From positions 7,103,445 through 7,167,444 of the forward strand of contig NC_019729.1 of NCBI RefSeq assembly GCF_000317475.1: a DNA stretch of 64,000 nt, read 5' to 3'. The translations under genes and the position numbers were made by a program. The notes beneath the pieces were generated by a model. It did no database searches. It was not told where the DNA came from and was given only the letters and a program-made list of their open reading frames with translations. Below, one piece after another: positions 36,488 through 46,590 of the stretch. The stretch comes from Oscillatoria nigro-viridis PCC 7112. Lineage in GTDB: Bacteria > Cyanobacteriota > Cyanobacteriia > Cyanobacteriales > Microcoleaceae. Within the stretch, counting starts at the first letter, position 1. Each line of letters begins with the position of its first letter.

Positions 36488-38284
36488 TTACGCAGCAACT
36501 GGCAAAGTAATCACAAATTCCGTGCCCTGTCCTATTTGAGAATTTACCTCAATTTTGCCTTGATGCTTGGCAAGGATTTGATAGGAAATAGCCAATCCCA
36601 ATCCAGTACCTTTGCCGATCGACTTTGTGGTAAAAAATGGGTCAAATATGTGTTGGACACTGGCGGACGCAATTCCGGGCCCGTTATCCCGAATCTTGAC
36701 GGTGACAGTATTCTCGGCCGTAATTTCCGTGCTAATCCAAATCGTTGGAGAATAGCCTTTGTCTTCCTTCTTCACCTCCTCCAGCGCATCTATTGCATTG
36801 CAGATCACGTTCATAAATACTTGATTGAGTTGCGCCAGATAGCACTCAACCGCAGGCAACTTGCCGTATTGTTTAATAACTTGAATACCTTGTTTGAGCC
36901 GATGATTGAGAATTACGAGGGTGCTATCAATTCCTTCGTGAATGTCGGCTGATTTCATTTTTCCGTCGTCCGATCGCGAAAAATTCCGCATGGATACGAC
37001 AATTTCGCGAATGCGATCGGCTCCCATTTTCATCGAAGAGAGGGTTTTTGGTAAATCTTCTCTGAGAAATTCGAGTTCAATGTCTTCGATGCGCTCTACA
37101 ATGGCATCTGGTGGGTTGGGATAATATTCTTGATAGAGAGTTACCAAACCTGCCAAATCTTCGATGTATTGGTTGGCATAGTCAATGTTGCCCCCGATGA
37201 AGTTGACAGGATTGTTGATTTCGTGGGCTATCCCTGCAACCATTTGACCGAGAGATGACATTTTTTCGGTTTGAATTAATTGGGATTGAGTTTCTTTGAG
37301 TTCTTTTGTATACTCGCTAACTCGCTGAATCAATTGATTGAAAGAGACAGCTAAAACTCCGATTTCGTCGTCGGTTGTGACTGGTACTTGCAGGTTAAAA
37401 TTCGATTCGCGAGCAACTTGCTGAGCCACATTAGTAACGGTTTCGAGGGGTTCGGCGATCGCGCGGCTGGTTTTGTCCGCTAGCATGGCGGCGATGAGTG
37501 CTGAAATTAGCATACTCCCGAGAATAATTCGGTTTCGCAAATTTTCAGATTCTTCTAATGCTTGGGTTCCTTCCTGTTTGTGAATTTCTACGGTAGAAAT
37601 TAGGTCAGTTAAACTTTGAGCAAGGTTATCTAGTACGATCGCCTCTTGGCCGCTGCTAGTCCTCAACATTTGTAGCTGTGCGGACTCGATGCTCTTGGGC
37701 GGCAAATTCCAAACTTGCGCTTCTTTTAACTGCAATTTAATTAGCTGAGCGTAGTAATCAATGACCAGGGCAGATTTCTTCAATATAGCGTGCAATGCTG
37801 CATCTTCTGTTGCTAGTCTCTTGGGATGTTCTCGTGCGAAAGATTCAATTTCTGAAATCAGGATTTTCGCCTGAGTGATTTGCCCTAAAAACCGATCGTG
37901 TTCGTATTTCAGCGCCACAGAGTTTCCCAAAACGACTGGCAATCTCGCCGCGTGCGATCGGGCTTCAAATACCGTATTTTGCAAATTTTGCAGCATTTGC
38001 TGCTGCTGCCCAGCAACATTTACCTGAACTAAAGCTTGCTTGCGAAAGTAGTCTCCCAATTTCAGTCCCGCACCAGTTCCCAAAATCGCTATTCCAATAG
38101 CTAAAGCATAGCCATAGCTAATCTTTTGACCGATACGCAAATATTTTGATTCGGGCTTGAGTGCAGTTAGATTAATAGTTGAAGTTTTTAACAAATGTTT
38201 TTGAGAATAGTGCTCTTGCTCTACCTTGCTATTCTTGGACTGAGTGTGGGTAAATAATAACATTGAAAGTTCCTCCCAAAACAA
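36488..38284 (-). CDS. Membrane sensor histidine kinase with HAMP domain
   Basis: 598 residues. A polar head, membrane helix 1 (about 55-75, ISYGYALAIGIAILGTGAGL), a periplasmic helical sensor of about 170 residues, membrane helix 2 (ILGSMLISALIAAMLA), HAMP (RAIAEPLETVTNVAQQVARE), and a coiled coil. HisKA/HATPase follows: phospho-acceptor His in VAGIAHEINNPVNF, CNAIDALEEV, IRDNGPGI, STGLG-type loop GKGTGLGLAIS. Its kinase core is closely similar to that at 29090-31504, so the two are paralogues. No response regulator gene is adjacent, so the partner is unknown. ATG at 38263 is an alternative start. Confidence 0.9.
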   Translation of the reverse strand: MFWEELSMLLFTHTQSKNSKVEQEHYSQKHLLKTSTINLTALKPESKYLRIGQKISYGYALAIGIAILGTGAGLKLGDYFRKQALVQVNVAGQQQQMLQNLQNTVFEARSHAARLPVVLGNSVALKYEHDRFLGQITQAKILISEIESFAREHPKRLATEDAALHAILKKSALVIDYYAQLIKLQLKEAQVWNLPPKSIESAQLQMLRTSSGQEAIVLDNLAQSLTDLISTVEIHKQEGTQALEESENLRNRIILGSMLISALIAAMLADKTSRAIAEPLETVTNVAQQVARESNFNLQVPVTTDDEIGVLAVSFNQLIQRVSEYTKELKETQSQLIQTEKMSSLGQMVAGIAHEINNPVNFIGGNIDYANQYIEDLAGLVTLYQEYYPNPPDAIVERIEDIELEFLREDLPKTLSSMKMGADRIREIVVSMRNFSRSDDGKMKSADIHEGIDSTLVILNHRLKQGIQVIKQYGKLPAVECYLAQLNQVFMNVICNAIDALEEVKKEDKGYSPTIWISTEITAENTVTVKIRDNGPGIASASVQHIFDPFFTTKSIGKGTGLGLAISYQILAKHQGKIEVNSQIGQGTEFVITLPVAA

Positions 38285-38507
38285 TCAGGAGTAATTGAGC
38301 AGCGAAGAAAAGCAGAATGCACTTATGCTGAAGGTCGAAAGCAGTTTTGAGTGTTGAATTTTGAATTTTGAATTTTTTAGCTCAAAACTCACCCCTCAAT
38401 ACTCAACCCTCCCCCTAGTATCTCTCTTTTTAGACTAGAGTGTTTGTGATCTCCATCAACAATCTATGTGATTATACCCAAATTTACAAAATTTCTGATA
38501 ACAGCGA

Positions 38508-38792
38508 TTAGTATTTGCAGTCAGTTGGGACACAAGGCCCAACTACCGGTTCTCCCCGTTTTTCTTTTTCTGCCAGTTCTCGGTTTAGTTCCAGCAATTT
38601 TGCTAAAATATCGTCGCTGTCAGTCAATCCGTAAGCTTGCATTACTTCGCGATCGAGCTTAGCGTGGAGTTTAAATAGCTGACTTGTTGGCTCTTCAAAA
38701 AATTTATTGTAAAGTTGAGTAATTCCCCACTGCTTGGCTGACATTTGTTGAGTGCGGTACAGTGAAGTAGCAAGATCGAAGCGCGATCGCAT
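38508..38792 (-). pseudogene. C-terminal remnant of a DNA methyltransferase
   Basis: 94 codons: QWGITQLYNKFFEEPTSQLF, KLHAKLDREVMQAYGL, DILAKLLELNRELAEKEKRG, EPVVGPCVP. This matches the end of large class I DNA methyltransferases of restriction or BREX/MmeI-like systems, where LYN...F.EP.SQL and LD..V..AYG precede the stop. No catalytic domain lies upstream. It is probably an eroded tail, though it may still be translated. Confidence 0.65.
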
Positions 38793-38840
38793 TTTTCATT
38801 CCTAAACGTTTGCCATTTTAATACAGTAGCAGGTTCAATC

Positions 38841-39761
38841 ATGGTAAAGTATCAGTATGAGGGATATTCCGCCGGAAAACACACTGTTTTACTCCGAGAA
38901 AACTTTGGAAGTGCCAAAGTGTATGCACAAAATGCACAGTCAGTGCTTAACAAAGCTACTGGATTTATCAGTGCTTACGATTTCACGCTGAATCCTTATC
39001 GCGGCTGTCAGTACGGATGCAGCTATTGTTATGCTGCTGCTTTTAGCCCGAATTCACAGATGCGGCAGGATTGGGGAAATTGGGTAATCATTAAGCAAAA
39101 TGCAGCGGAACTTCTAAATAAAGAGTTGCAAAGATGGTACAAAAAGCAACCCGATAGACCGCCTAGCATTTACATGAGTAGTGTCACCGATCCGTATCAG
39201 CCAATTGAATCTAAAGAACAACTAACTAGGCACTTGTTAGAAGTGATGATTCCCTATCAACCGACATTAGTTATCCAAACTCGCAGTCCTATGATAACTA
39301 GAGATATCGATATTTTACAGCAATTTCAACGATTGCGAATTAACATGAGTATTCCCACAGGTAGCGAAAAAGTGAGGAAAGATTTTGAGCCTAAATCGCC
39401 TAGTATTCCTGCGAGACTCAAAGCTATTGCCAAACTGAAATACAGCTTTCCTTACCAAGAAAATTGCGAAGTCAGATTTTCTATAACTGTGACGCCACTA
39501 CTCCCTACCTTACCCGAAGATGAAGCTAATTTTATTAGCAAGCTGGAAGTTGCAGATCGGGTGGTGATTCAGGATTTTCATGCCAGCAACGATCGATCGC
39601 TAATTGCGTCAACGCGATCGGAAGCATTAGCTCTTAAACAAAAGTACGCTTGGTGGTACAATACCGAACAGCAGAGTTATCGCAAGTTTAAAAATAAACT
39701 AAAGGCGATGCTTCCGGGGGTTGAAATCATGGAAGGTAAAGAGGGATTTGGCTATGAGTAA
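38841..39761 (+). CDS. SPL-type radical SAM protein
   Basis: 306 residues. NPYRGCQYGCSYCYAAAF holds Cys56, Cys60 and Cys63 (CxxxCxxC) for the 4Fe-4S cluster; YMSSVTDPYQPIESK and IQTRSPMITRDIDIL are characteristic of the SplB-like group. SPL enzymes repair UV spore photoproduct in Firmicutes; the cyanobacterial relatives are of uncertain function. The start of the next gene overlaps this stop by 8 bp (ATGAGTAA), so products are translationally coupled. Confidence 0.88.
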   Translation: MVKYQYEGYSAGKHTVLLRENFGSAKVYAQNAQSVLNKATGFISAYDFTLNPYRGCQYGCSYCYAAAFSPNSQMRQDWGNWVIIKQNAAELLNKELQRWYKKQPDRPPSIYMSSVTDPYQPIESKEQLTRHLLEVMIPYQPTLVIQTRSPMITRDIDILQQFQRLRINMSIPTGSEKVRKDFEPKSPSIPARLKAIAKLKYSFPYQENCEVRFSITVTPLLPTLPEDEANFISKLEVADRVVIQDFHASNDRSLIASTRSEALALKQKYAWWYNTEQQSYRKFKNKLKAMLPGVEIMEGKEGFGYE

Positions 39762-41079
39762 TCCGCTAGTAAATTGGTGGCGTTCCCATAAGTTTAACGA
39801 AGCCGTTAAGAGTCAAAATAATCTAGTTGCCAAACAACTGTTAAAACAAATAGAAAATTCCGGGGCAAAACTCTCATGGCAGCAGAAGCTATTTAAAGAG
39901 CGCGTACAGCTTGAGAAGTTATTGCATAAAAAAAATGACCGCATCAAAGAAGCCGAGCGTCATTTAGAAGAATTAGAAATGCAACTAAGCTTCGGGCAAC
40001 TTGACGATTCGCTGGCGCGGAGCGATCGATTAACCTTGTTTCCAGACACCAAGTTTATTGAATATATTGAAAATCGTTTTACAATGACAGAATGCGATGC
40101 AAGTATGATTCAATGCACAGGCATTGACGACCAAGTATTTAATGGATTTGAACAACATTTGGCTGGCTTCATCAAGAACGAGATTAATAATTTTGGTCGC
40201 CAACAAAATAATTTAGATTATTTACTTCAGCAAGCTATTGACGATATTCAAAAGCTGAAAGAAGGAGAAGATCCTCAATACAATTTTGAACTCAGTCCTC
40301 ACATCTATTTAATCAGGTATTTCCTAGATAACGTCTATTGTACATATTTAGCTTGGTTCCTGATTTACAAAGCAGGATTATTGCCAACTAAAGTTAATAT
40401 CCTCGATATTGCTGCTGGGCCGGGTACTGTTGCTTACGGACTCGGTTTGTTGTTGCAAAGCAGTAGCAACTTTTTTTCAATGCCACCAATGCACATATCC
40501 TACTACTCTCTGGAACAGCAAAAAGCTTTTCAATATCGCGGCCTCCAGTTTTGGCGGCAGTACATGGAACCGCAGGCGATGAATGCTTACTTTCGTTTTG
40601 ACACTTCTAGCATCTTTGATGGGGAAAGTCAATCTAAAAGAGTGCCGAAAAAATTCTTTGATTTTATAGTGATTTCTCACTGTTTTTTTAACGATGAGGA
40701 TAGAAGAGAAAAATCCCTTCAGATTTACAAGGATATATTTACAAACAGCCTGAATGATTCGGGTTACGCTTTGCTAATTATTCAAGAAAAGAAGTTGCTT
40801 GCACCGTACAATGTTCGTCTAGTTGATGATTGCCAACAGGAGCTAAGTGTAGTTAAACAATTTGTTGCTAACCTGGGATTAAACTTGGTTTGGTATAAAT
40901 ATTTAAGTTCAACCGGAAGCAGGACATCCCATCATAACTTTGGAAAGTTTGCTAGAGAAAATCTACCTGTCCAGAAATTTATCAGTCCACTTTTCCGCGA
41001 GCATTTTAAGTTACATTATGACTTAAGTTATGCACTTGATGATTATGTCATTCTAGCCAAAAACTCAAAAAATAATTAA
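39754..41079 (+). CDS. SAM-dependent methyltransferase-like protein coupled to the radical SAM gene
   Basis: 441 residues from ATG 39754, inside the stop region of the radical SAM gene. N-terminal 100 residues are a charged coiled coil (LLHKKNDRIKEAERHLEELE). Central block VNILDIAAGPGTVAYGLGLL is a class I methyltransferase motif I, followed by SYYSLEQQKAFQYRGLQFW (motif II region) and KFFDFIVISHCFFNDEDRRE (motif IV-V). The layout is somewhat like Rsm22-type ribosomal methyltransferase-like proteins, but I cannot assign it. Coupling suggests both enzymes modify the same substrate. Confidence 0.7.
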   Translation: MSNPLVNWWRSHKFNEAVKSQNNLVAKQLLKQIENSGAKLSWQQKLFKERVQLEKLLHKKNDRIKEAERHLEELEMQLSFGQLDDSLARSDRLTLFPDTKFIEYIENRFTMTECDASMIQCTGIDDQVFNGFEQHLAGFIKNEINNFGRQQNNLDYLLQQAIDDIQKLKEGEDPQYNFELSPHIYLIRYFLDNVYCTYLAWFLIYKAGLLPTKVNILDIAAGPGTVAYGLGLLLQSSSNFFSMPPMHISYYSLEQQKAFQYRGLQFWRQYMEPQAMNAYFRFDTSSIFDGESQSKRVPKKFFDFIVISHCFFNDEDRREKSLQIYKDIFTNSLNDSGYALLIIQEKKLLAPYNVRLVDDCQQELSVVKQFVANLGLNLVWYKYLSSTGSRTSHHNFGKFARENLPVQKFISPLFREHFKLHYDLSYALDDYVILAKNSKNN

Positions 41080-41198
41080 TTGTTTTTGAGATTAAGTTTG
41101 ACCTTGTTTGCTGCTTTTTTCTATGCGTTTCTCATAGGTTGCTGCAGCTTTTAATTTTCAAGAGAGTAGAATTGATTTCTACGTCCTGCGCCCGGCCC

Positions 41199-41362
41199 GC
41201 CAGGGACTGAAGTCCCTGTCTAATAGCTAAAGTCCTCGGTCGAGGACTGAAAAGAAAATGTTATTTTTTTTAAGTGTTGAACTAAAATTTTCTGTTATGC
41301 TATGTATTTAGTCCTCTTTCAGAGGACTTTAGCTGTGAGCCAGGGAATTCATTCCCTGGCGG
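41199..41362. repeat. REP-like palindrome cluster
   Basis: CAGGGACTGAAGTCCCTG, AAAGTCCTCGGTCGAGGACT, AGTCCTCTTTCAGAGGACTT and CCAGGGAATTCATTCCCTGG are successive hairpins joined by TAGCT-type spacers. Same family as the array at 59.2-59.4 kb. Confidence 0.85.
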
Positions 41363-41427
41363 AATGTTGGGTAGCGGATAGTAATACTATATTGTTAATA
41401 ATCTTTATTATTAAATCCAAAAAAATT

Positions 41428-42303
41428 GTGATTCAAAACTCGACTGAAACACCTACAAACAACATTCAAACTGCATGGCACGGTCGCCTGAATTTAGCCT
41501 ACGCCAACCGATCCGGTGCAACTCAAATCATTCACAATCAAATGCAAGCACCCCTCAAGGTGCAGCGCCCGTTTTATCCTGAAGGGAAAGACGTTTGTCA
41601 CAGCGTCATCTTGCACACGGCTGGTGGAGTTGTCGGGGGCGATCGACTTTCGGGCCATTTTCACCTCCAACCCAACGCCAAAGCCTTGATTACCACGGCC
41701 GCCGCTGGTAAAATCTATCGCAGCAGCGGACTAGAATCACAACAAAATATTGACATTCAGTTAGATACTGGTGCTAATTTAGAATGGCTGCCACAGGAAA
41801 CAATAGTTTTTGACGGCGCAATATATCGGCAAAATTTGCGGGTAGAATTAGCACCAACAGCGAGAATTTTACTGTGGGAAATCACCCGATTTGGACGCAG
41901 TGCTAGGGGCGAAAACTTCTTGTCTGGAGAATGGCGATCGCACACCGAAGTCTGGCAAGAAAACAGCCCTTTATGGATTGACAGACAATTGCTCAAAGGT
42001 GGAGAAAAAATGCTCGAAAGTCCTCACGGTCTCGCAGGAAAACCCGTAGTCGCCACCCTCGCTTGGGTAGGCGAACCCGTAACCGCTGAATTCGTGGAAA
42101 AAGTGCGAGATTTGCCATCTGAGGCAACAATTTATCCTGGTAATTCCACCGTCGGCGTGACTCGTATTCCTAACGGTTTGCTGTGCCGATATCGCGGTAC
42201 ATCCACAACCGCAGCTAGAGACTGGTTTGTCAACATTTGGCAGTTGCTGCGCTTGTCTTTTTCACAACGCCCTTGCTGTTTGCCCAGAGTTTGGATAAAA
42301 TAG
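41428..42303 (+). CDS. ureD: Urease accessory protein UreD
   Basis: 291 residues from GTG 41428 (MIQNSTETPTNNIQTAWHGR). The frame is open upstream to 41302, but that part overlaps the REP cluster, so the GTG is preferred. LNLAYANRSGATQIIHNQMQ, GGVVGGDRLSGHF and ALITTAAAGKIYRSSG are UreD/UreH signatures. UreD acts with UreF and UreG to place nickel and CO2 in UreC. First gene of the cluster, 160 bp before ureA. Confidence 0.93.
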   Translation: MIQNSTETPTNNIQTAWHGRLNLAYANRSGATQIIHNQMQAPLKVQRPFYPEGKDVCHSVILHTAGGVVGGDRLSGHFHLQPNAKALITTAAAGKIYRSSGLESQQNIDIQLDTGANLEWLPQETIVFDGAIYRQNLRVELAPTARILLWEITRFGRSARGENFLSGEWRSHTEVWQENSPLWIDRQLLKGGEKMLESPHGLAGKPVVATLAWVGEPVTAEFVEKVRDLPSEATIYPGNSTVGVTRIPNGLLCRYRGTSTTAARDWFVNIWQLLRLSFSQRPCCLPRVWIK

Positions 42304-42465
42304 GACGATCTTTGAGTTTCAATGTATAGTTGCCCTCCTAACTAGATTATTCATCTCTCTCTGCTCTTCCTGGGCGCCCTCTGCGCCCTTTGCGGTTTAA
42401 TCATTCAGAAACAACCGTAAACGATATCATAACCAAATAATGCGATCGCCCTTACCCGAATAAAA

Positions 42466-42768
42466 ATGCAACTCACCCCCCAAGAAAAAGACAAGCTGCT
42501 GATTTTCACCGCCGCCCTGGTAGCAGAGCGCCGGAAACAAAGAGGTTTAAAACTCAACTATCCAGAAGCACTAGCCTACATTTCTGCAGCCATCTTAGAA
42601 GGAGCAAGAGATGGCCTCACAGTCGCCGATTTAATGAGTTACGGAACAACTCTCCTGACGCGGGAAGATGTGATGGAAGGGATACCAGAAATGGTGCATG
42701 AAGTCCAGGTTGAGGCGACTTTTCCAGACGGCACTAAGTTGGTAACAGTGCACGATCCGATCCGTTAA
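42466..42768 (+). CDS. ureA: Urease gamma subunit
   Basis: 100 residues, the standard length. [39 protein letters not shown] and [20 protein letters not shown] are UreA signatures. Forms the UreABC trimer-of-trimers hydrolysing urea to ammonia and carbamate. Confidence 0.97.
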   Translation: MQLTPQEKDKLLIFTAALVAERRKQRGLKLNYPEALAYISAAILEGARDGLTVADLMSYGTTLLTREDVMEGIPEMVHEVQVEATFPDGTKLVTVHDPIR

Positions 42769-42802
42769 AAAAATCAACCGCAGATACTCATAGGAGGAAA
42801 AG

Positions 42803-43120
42803 ATGATTCCAGGAGAAATGATTGTTTCAGCAGGCGAAATAGAATTAAATGCCGATCGCCCAACGGTGCGGTTGCTTGTAGGAAATAAAGGCGATCGCCC
42901 GATACAAGTCGGTTCCCACTACCATTTTTACGAAGCTAACGAAGCCTTAGAATTTAATCGAGAACAAGCAAAAGGAATGCGGTTGGATATCCCCGCAGGT
43001 ACAGCAGTCAGGTTTGAACCGGGAGATGAAAGGGAAGTTCAATTAGTGCCGTTTGTGGGTAGTCGTCAAGTCTACGGCTTTAATGGAAAAGTGAACGGTC
43101 ATCTGGATGCTGAAGTATGA
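42803..43120 (+). CDS. ureB: Urease beta subunit
   Basis: 105 residues, standard length. [39 protein letters not shown] and [20 protein letters not shown] are UreB signatures. 34 bp after ureA with an AGGAGG ribosome site 6 bases before the ATG. Confidence 0.97.
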   Translation: MIPGEMIVSAGEIELNADRPTVRLLVGNKGDRPIQVGSHYHFYEANEALEFNREQAKGMRLDIPAGTAVRFEPGDEREVQLVPFVGSRQVYGFNGKVNGHLDAEV

Positions 43121-43455
43121 AGCCAGAAGGTAGTTCACGATGGTTGAATTTTGAATTGGAAACTTTTTAACTTAAAAGTTCAAGCAGTTTCAAAACAGAA
43201 TGCAACTGTAAGCCATCTCCACACTATGATAGCGATCGGTCATCCCAATCCCAAATCTAAAATCGAAAATCGTGTCATTTCCAGCCCTATGCCTGGAGAG
43301 TGATAAAGTAAGCTCAAAACTTTTTCTGTGCCTTCTGTATAAGTGCTTTCTGGCTTTTTTTTGTTAGTTCAATCTCCTACTTTTGAGCGAGTTAAAATCT
43401 GCCGTTTGCGGTATACCGTGGTTGTTAAAACTGCAAAGATATACAGCAAAAGTGC
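43121..43455. other. Spacer between ureB and GT61 gene
   Basis: No gene. Contains AATCTAAAATCGAAAATC heptad repeat near 43255. Confidence 0.5.
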
Positions 43456-44586
43456 ATGATGAACCCAAAATTAGTTGACCAGATAAAACAGACATTGAAG
43501 CAGAGCTTGCTGGCAACATCAAGGCGTGTCTGGAGAACCCCGTTAGACCGGCGCACCAGCATCAAATTGTTAGATGACAGCATCGTTTATAAAAAGCAGC
43601 ACGAACCCATCAATATACCCGCATTAACCTCAGTAAATAAAGGGCTTTCTCGGTTTTTTGCCACGGAAAAAACCCTGTCTTTTGACCCAGATTATGTTTG
43701 GAAGATTTTCCTGAATCAAAAAATAAATTCTCTCACTATTTGTACCTCTGGCAACACGCTGCTGAATAACAAGTTGCTTTTAGACTTGGATTTTCGGATT
43801 AGCGGTGCGGGCATTCTGGAATGGCCTTACAAACCTAACAAAATTACTTATCCCCTTGTAGTTGCTCCTTGGTCGCATTTGTGGTGCAGTTATTATGATT
43901 ATATCATTTTTGTGCTGGCTAAACTTTGTCGAATTGAGGAGGCTTTAGGTAAGGAAATTTGGCAAGAAGCCAAAATTTGTTATCCTTTACGACATACAGA
44001 TTTTGAGTTGGGCTTTATGACCAAACTCGGTATTCCTGAAAGTTCCCTAATCGACACTCGGGCTAGAGATACGGGATATCATGCAGAAAGCGTGGTGGTG
44101 GGAAACAATCAAGACTGGTATTTTCCCAGTCCTTACGATATAGAGCTTTTGCGGAAAAAATTCTGTCTTAAGGAAAAGGTAAAGCCTTTTAGAAAACTTT
44201 ATCTGTCTAGAAGCGGCCGGCGCAAGGTTAAAAATGAAGTACAAGTGCGAGAGGTTTTGAAAGAATTTGATTTTGAAATTTTGGAAGATATCTCGCGCAC
44301 TGTTGATGAACAAATTCGTCTGTTTGCAGAAGCGGCGGTGGTTGTCGGCCCTCACGGGGCTGGTTTTACAAATTTGCTGTGGAGTCAGCCGGGAACGAAA
44401 GTATTGGAATTCTTTTATGGAGGGTACACTCCGCCATATTTCTATTACATTTGCCAGCTATTGGGATTAGAATACTCCCGTATGGTTGATGACAATAATG
44501 TAGCGGAAGATTGGAGTTTCATTGGCATGGATATGACGGTGGATGTGGAGATTTTGAAAAGGGAAATCCAGAAAATGCTGGAGTAA
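43456..44586 (+). CDS. Glycosyltransferase family 61 protein (DUF563)
   Basis: 376 residues. The C-terminal part has FAEAAVVVGPHGAGFTNLLW, the GT61 signature PHGAG-T-N, then PGTKVLEFFYGGYTPPYFYY; FRKLYLSRSGRRKVKNEVQV holds the conserved Y(L/I)SR. Cytoplasmic, no membrane segment. GT61 includes xylosyl- and GlcNAc-transferases; acceptor unknown, probably surface polysaccharide. It sits between ureB and ureC on the same strand, an odd place. Confidence 0.87.
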   Translation: MMNPKLVDQIKQTLKQSLLATSRRVWRTPLDRRTSIKLLDDSIVYKKQHEPINIPALTSVNKGLSRFFATEKTLSFDPDYVWKIFLNQKINSLTICTSGNTLLNNKLLLDLDFRISGAGILEWPYKPNKITYPLVVAPWSHLWCSYYDYIIFVLAKLCRIEEALGKEIWQEAKICYPLRHTDFELGFMTKLGIPESSLIDTRARDTGYHAESVVVGNNQDWYFPSPYDIELLRKKFCLKEKVKPFRKLYLSRSGRRKVKNEVQVREVLKEFDFEILEDISRTVDEQIRLFAEAAVVVGPHGAGFTNLLWSQPGTKVLEFFYGGYTPPYFYYICQLLGLEYSRMVDDNNVAEDWSFIGMDMTVDVEILKREIQKMLE

Positions 44587-44707
44587 ATTTGCCCGTTTAT
44601 AGCATTTTCGATTTTCGATTGGCAAGAATTGATGCCTATCGGGGTTTAAAGCTTGCCTGATGTTGTATTTTTTTTGACTGTTTCAGGTTGAGGAACTCGT
44701 CACATAC

Positions 44708-44713
44708 TATAAT
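44708..44713 (+). promoter_or_regulatory. Candidate -10 box of ureC
   Basis: TATAAT 51 bases before the ureC start. There is no -35 hexamer at 17 bp, so an activator may be needed; I could not find a clear GTA-N8-TAC NtcA site at the expected distance. Confidence 0.4.
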
Positions 44714-44764
44714 TCAAGTGGGTCTCAACTGCCAACTAAAAATTTATTAATATTAGGAGCGAGC

Positions 44765-46588
44765 ATGAGTTACAGAATGGATCGCCGCGCCTACGCGGAA
44801 ACCTTCGGGCCGACTGTGGGCGATCGCGTCCGGTTAGCCGATACAGAATTATTCATAGAAGTTGAAAAAGACTTCACAACCTACGGGGATGAAGTTAAAT
44901 TTGGCGGTGGCAAAGTCATTCGCGACGGCATGGGACAGTCGCCTATTTCTAATGCAGACGGTGCTGTTGACACGGTGATTACTAATGCTTTAATATTAGA
45001 CTGGTGGGGGATTGTTAAAGCAGATGTCGGCATTAAAGACGGCAAAATTTACAAAATTGGTAAAGCCGGAAATCCTTATATTCAAGATAGGGTAGATATT
45101 ATTATCGGGCCTGGTACTGAAGTAATTGCGGGTGAAGGTATGATTCTCACCGCTGGGGGAATTGATACTCACATTCACTTTATTTGCCCGCAGCAAATTG
45201 AAGTGGCGATCGCCTCTGGAATCACGACAATGATCGGCGGCGGCACAGGCCCTGCAACGGGTACAAACGCTACAACTTGCACTCCCGGGCCTTGGCATAT
45301 GTACCGAATGCTGCAAGCAGCCGACGCTTTCCCCGTAAATCTAGGGTTTTTAGGTAAAGGAAATAGCAGTCAACCCCAAGGATTAGTCGAACAAATCTTT
45401 GCCGGTGCAATGGGTTTGAAACTCCACGAAGATTGGGGAACTACACCAGCAACGATCGACACTTGTTTGAGTGTAGCTGACGAGTACGACGTGCAAGTTG
45501 CAATTCACACGGATACTCTCAATGAAGCGGGATTTGTGGAAGCTACAATTGCCGCATTTAAAAATCGAGCTATTCACACTTACCACACCGAAGGTGCTGG
45601 CGGCGGACACGCACCGGATATTATTAAAGTGTGCGGACAAGCTAATGTTTTGCCCTCGTCAACTAACCCGACTCGCCCTTACACTGTCAATACTTTAGAA
45701 GAACATTTAGATATGTTGATGGTTTGCCACCATTTGGATCGAGGCATTCCTGAAGATGTGGCTTTTGCTGAATCGAGAATTAGAAGGGAAACTATTGCTG
45801 CTGAGGATATTCTCCACGATTTAGGTGCGTTTAGTATGATTTCTTCTGATTCTCAGGCGATGGGAAGAGTGGGAGAGGTGATTGTTCGGACTTGGCAAAC
45901 GGCACATAAAATGAAGGTTCAAAGGGGGAATTTAGACGGGCAAGATGCCCGTTCCACAGGTGATTTAGACGGGCAAGATGCCCGTTCCACAGGTGATTTA
46001 GACGGGCAAGATGCCCGTTCCACAGGTGATTTAGACGGGCAAGATGCCCGTTCCACAGGGGGAGAAAATGACAATTTTCGGGTGAAGCGGTACATTGCGA
46101 AATATACAATTAATCCGGCGATTACTCACGGAATTAGTCAGTATGTCGGTTCGGTGGAAGAGGGGAAATTGGCGGATTTGTGTTTGTGGCGGCCGGCTTT
46201 TTTTGGAGTGAAACCGGAACTGGTAATTAAAGGAGGGGCGATCGCCTACGGACAGATGGGAGATGCTAACGCCAGCATTCCCACGCCGCAACCGGTGCAT
46301 ATGCGGCCGATGTTTGGCAGTTTTGGCGGTGCGATTGGGGCGACTTGTCTGACGTTCGTTTCCCAAGCTGCGCGCGATCGAGATATTGCCGCACAGCTAG
46401 GTTTGCAAAAGCCCACTGTAGCAGTTTCCGGCACACGAAAAATTAGCAAAAGAGATATGAAACTCAACGATTATTTGCCACAAATGGAAGTCGATCCAGA
46501 AACTTATGAAGTCAGGGCGGATGGGGAATTGTTAACTTGCGAACCGGCAACAGTTTTGCCAATGGCGCAGCGATACTTTTTGTTTTAA
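44765..46588 (+). CDS. ureC: Urease alpha subunit with a four-fold repeat insertion
   Basis: 607 residues, about 38 longer than usual. Catalytic features are present: [12 protein letters not shown] (nickel His pair), [20 protein letters not shown] (carbamylated Lys), [45 protein letters not shown] (active-site flap with Cys and His), and [16 protein letters not shown] (nickel-ligand Asp). Between KMKVQRG and [15 protein letters not shown] lies [10 protein letters not shown] repeated four times (residues 389-432), encoded by 33-bp tandem DNA units. The insertion falls after all active-site residues in what is a surface loop in known ureases, so function may be kept. ureE, F and G are not in the window. 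Confidence 0.95.
   Translation: MSYRMDRRAYAETFGPTVGDRVRLADTELFIEVEKDFTTYGDEVKFGGGKVIRDGMGQSPISNADGAVDTVITNALILDWWGIVKADVGIKDGKIYKIGKAGNPYIQDRVDIIIGPGTEVIAGEGMILTAGGIDTHIHFICPQQIEVAIASGITTMIGGGTGPATGTNATTCTPGPWHMYRMLQAADAFPVNLGFLGKGNSSQPQGLVEQIFAGAMGLKLHEDWGTTPATIDTCLSVADEYDVQVAIHTDTLNEAGFVEATIAAFKNRAIHTYHTEGAGGGHAPDIIKVCGQANVLPSSTNPTRPYTVNTLEEHLDMLMVCHHLDRGIPEDVAFAESRIRRETIAAEDILHDLGAFSMISSDSQAMGRVGEVIVRTWQTAHKMKVQRGNLDGQDARSTGDLDGQDARSTGDLDGQDARSTGDLDGQDARSTGGENDNFRVKRYIAKYTINPAITHGISQYVGSVEEGKLADLCLWRPAFFGVKPELVIKGGAIAYGQMGDANASIPTPQPVHMRPMFGSFGGAIGATCLTFVSQAARDRDIAAQLGLQKPTVAVSGTRKISKRDMKLNDYLPQMEVDPETYEVRADGELLTCEPATVLPMAQRYFLF
45929..46060. repeat. Four 33-bp tandem units inside ureC
   Basis: Each unit contains ACGGGCA-aga-TGCCCGT and encodes (D/N)[10 protein letters not shown]. 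Units at 45929, 45962, 45995 and 46028 are identical except for the first and last bases of the array. Confidence 0.95.
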
Positions 46589-46590
46589 CT

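Noticed and set aside
36341-36952. Plus ORF reading MSKSASISAKFAPDFLRRVF
   Set aside because: Most of it is antisense to the 3' end of the HAMP histidine kinase, which has full family motifs.
44640-44764. NtcA site upstream of ureC
   Set aside because: Only an imperfect GTA-N8-GAC is seen, at the wrong distance from the -10 box.
45831-46109. Minus ORF with repeated [11 protein letters not shown] peptide
   Set aside because: It is the antisense of the repeat inside ureC.
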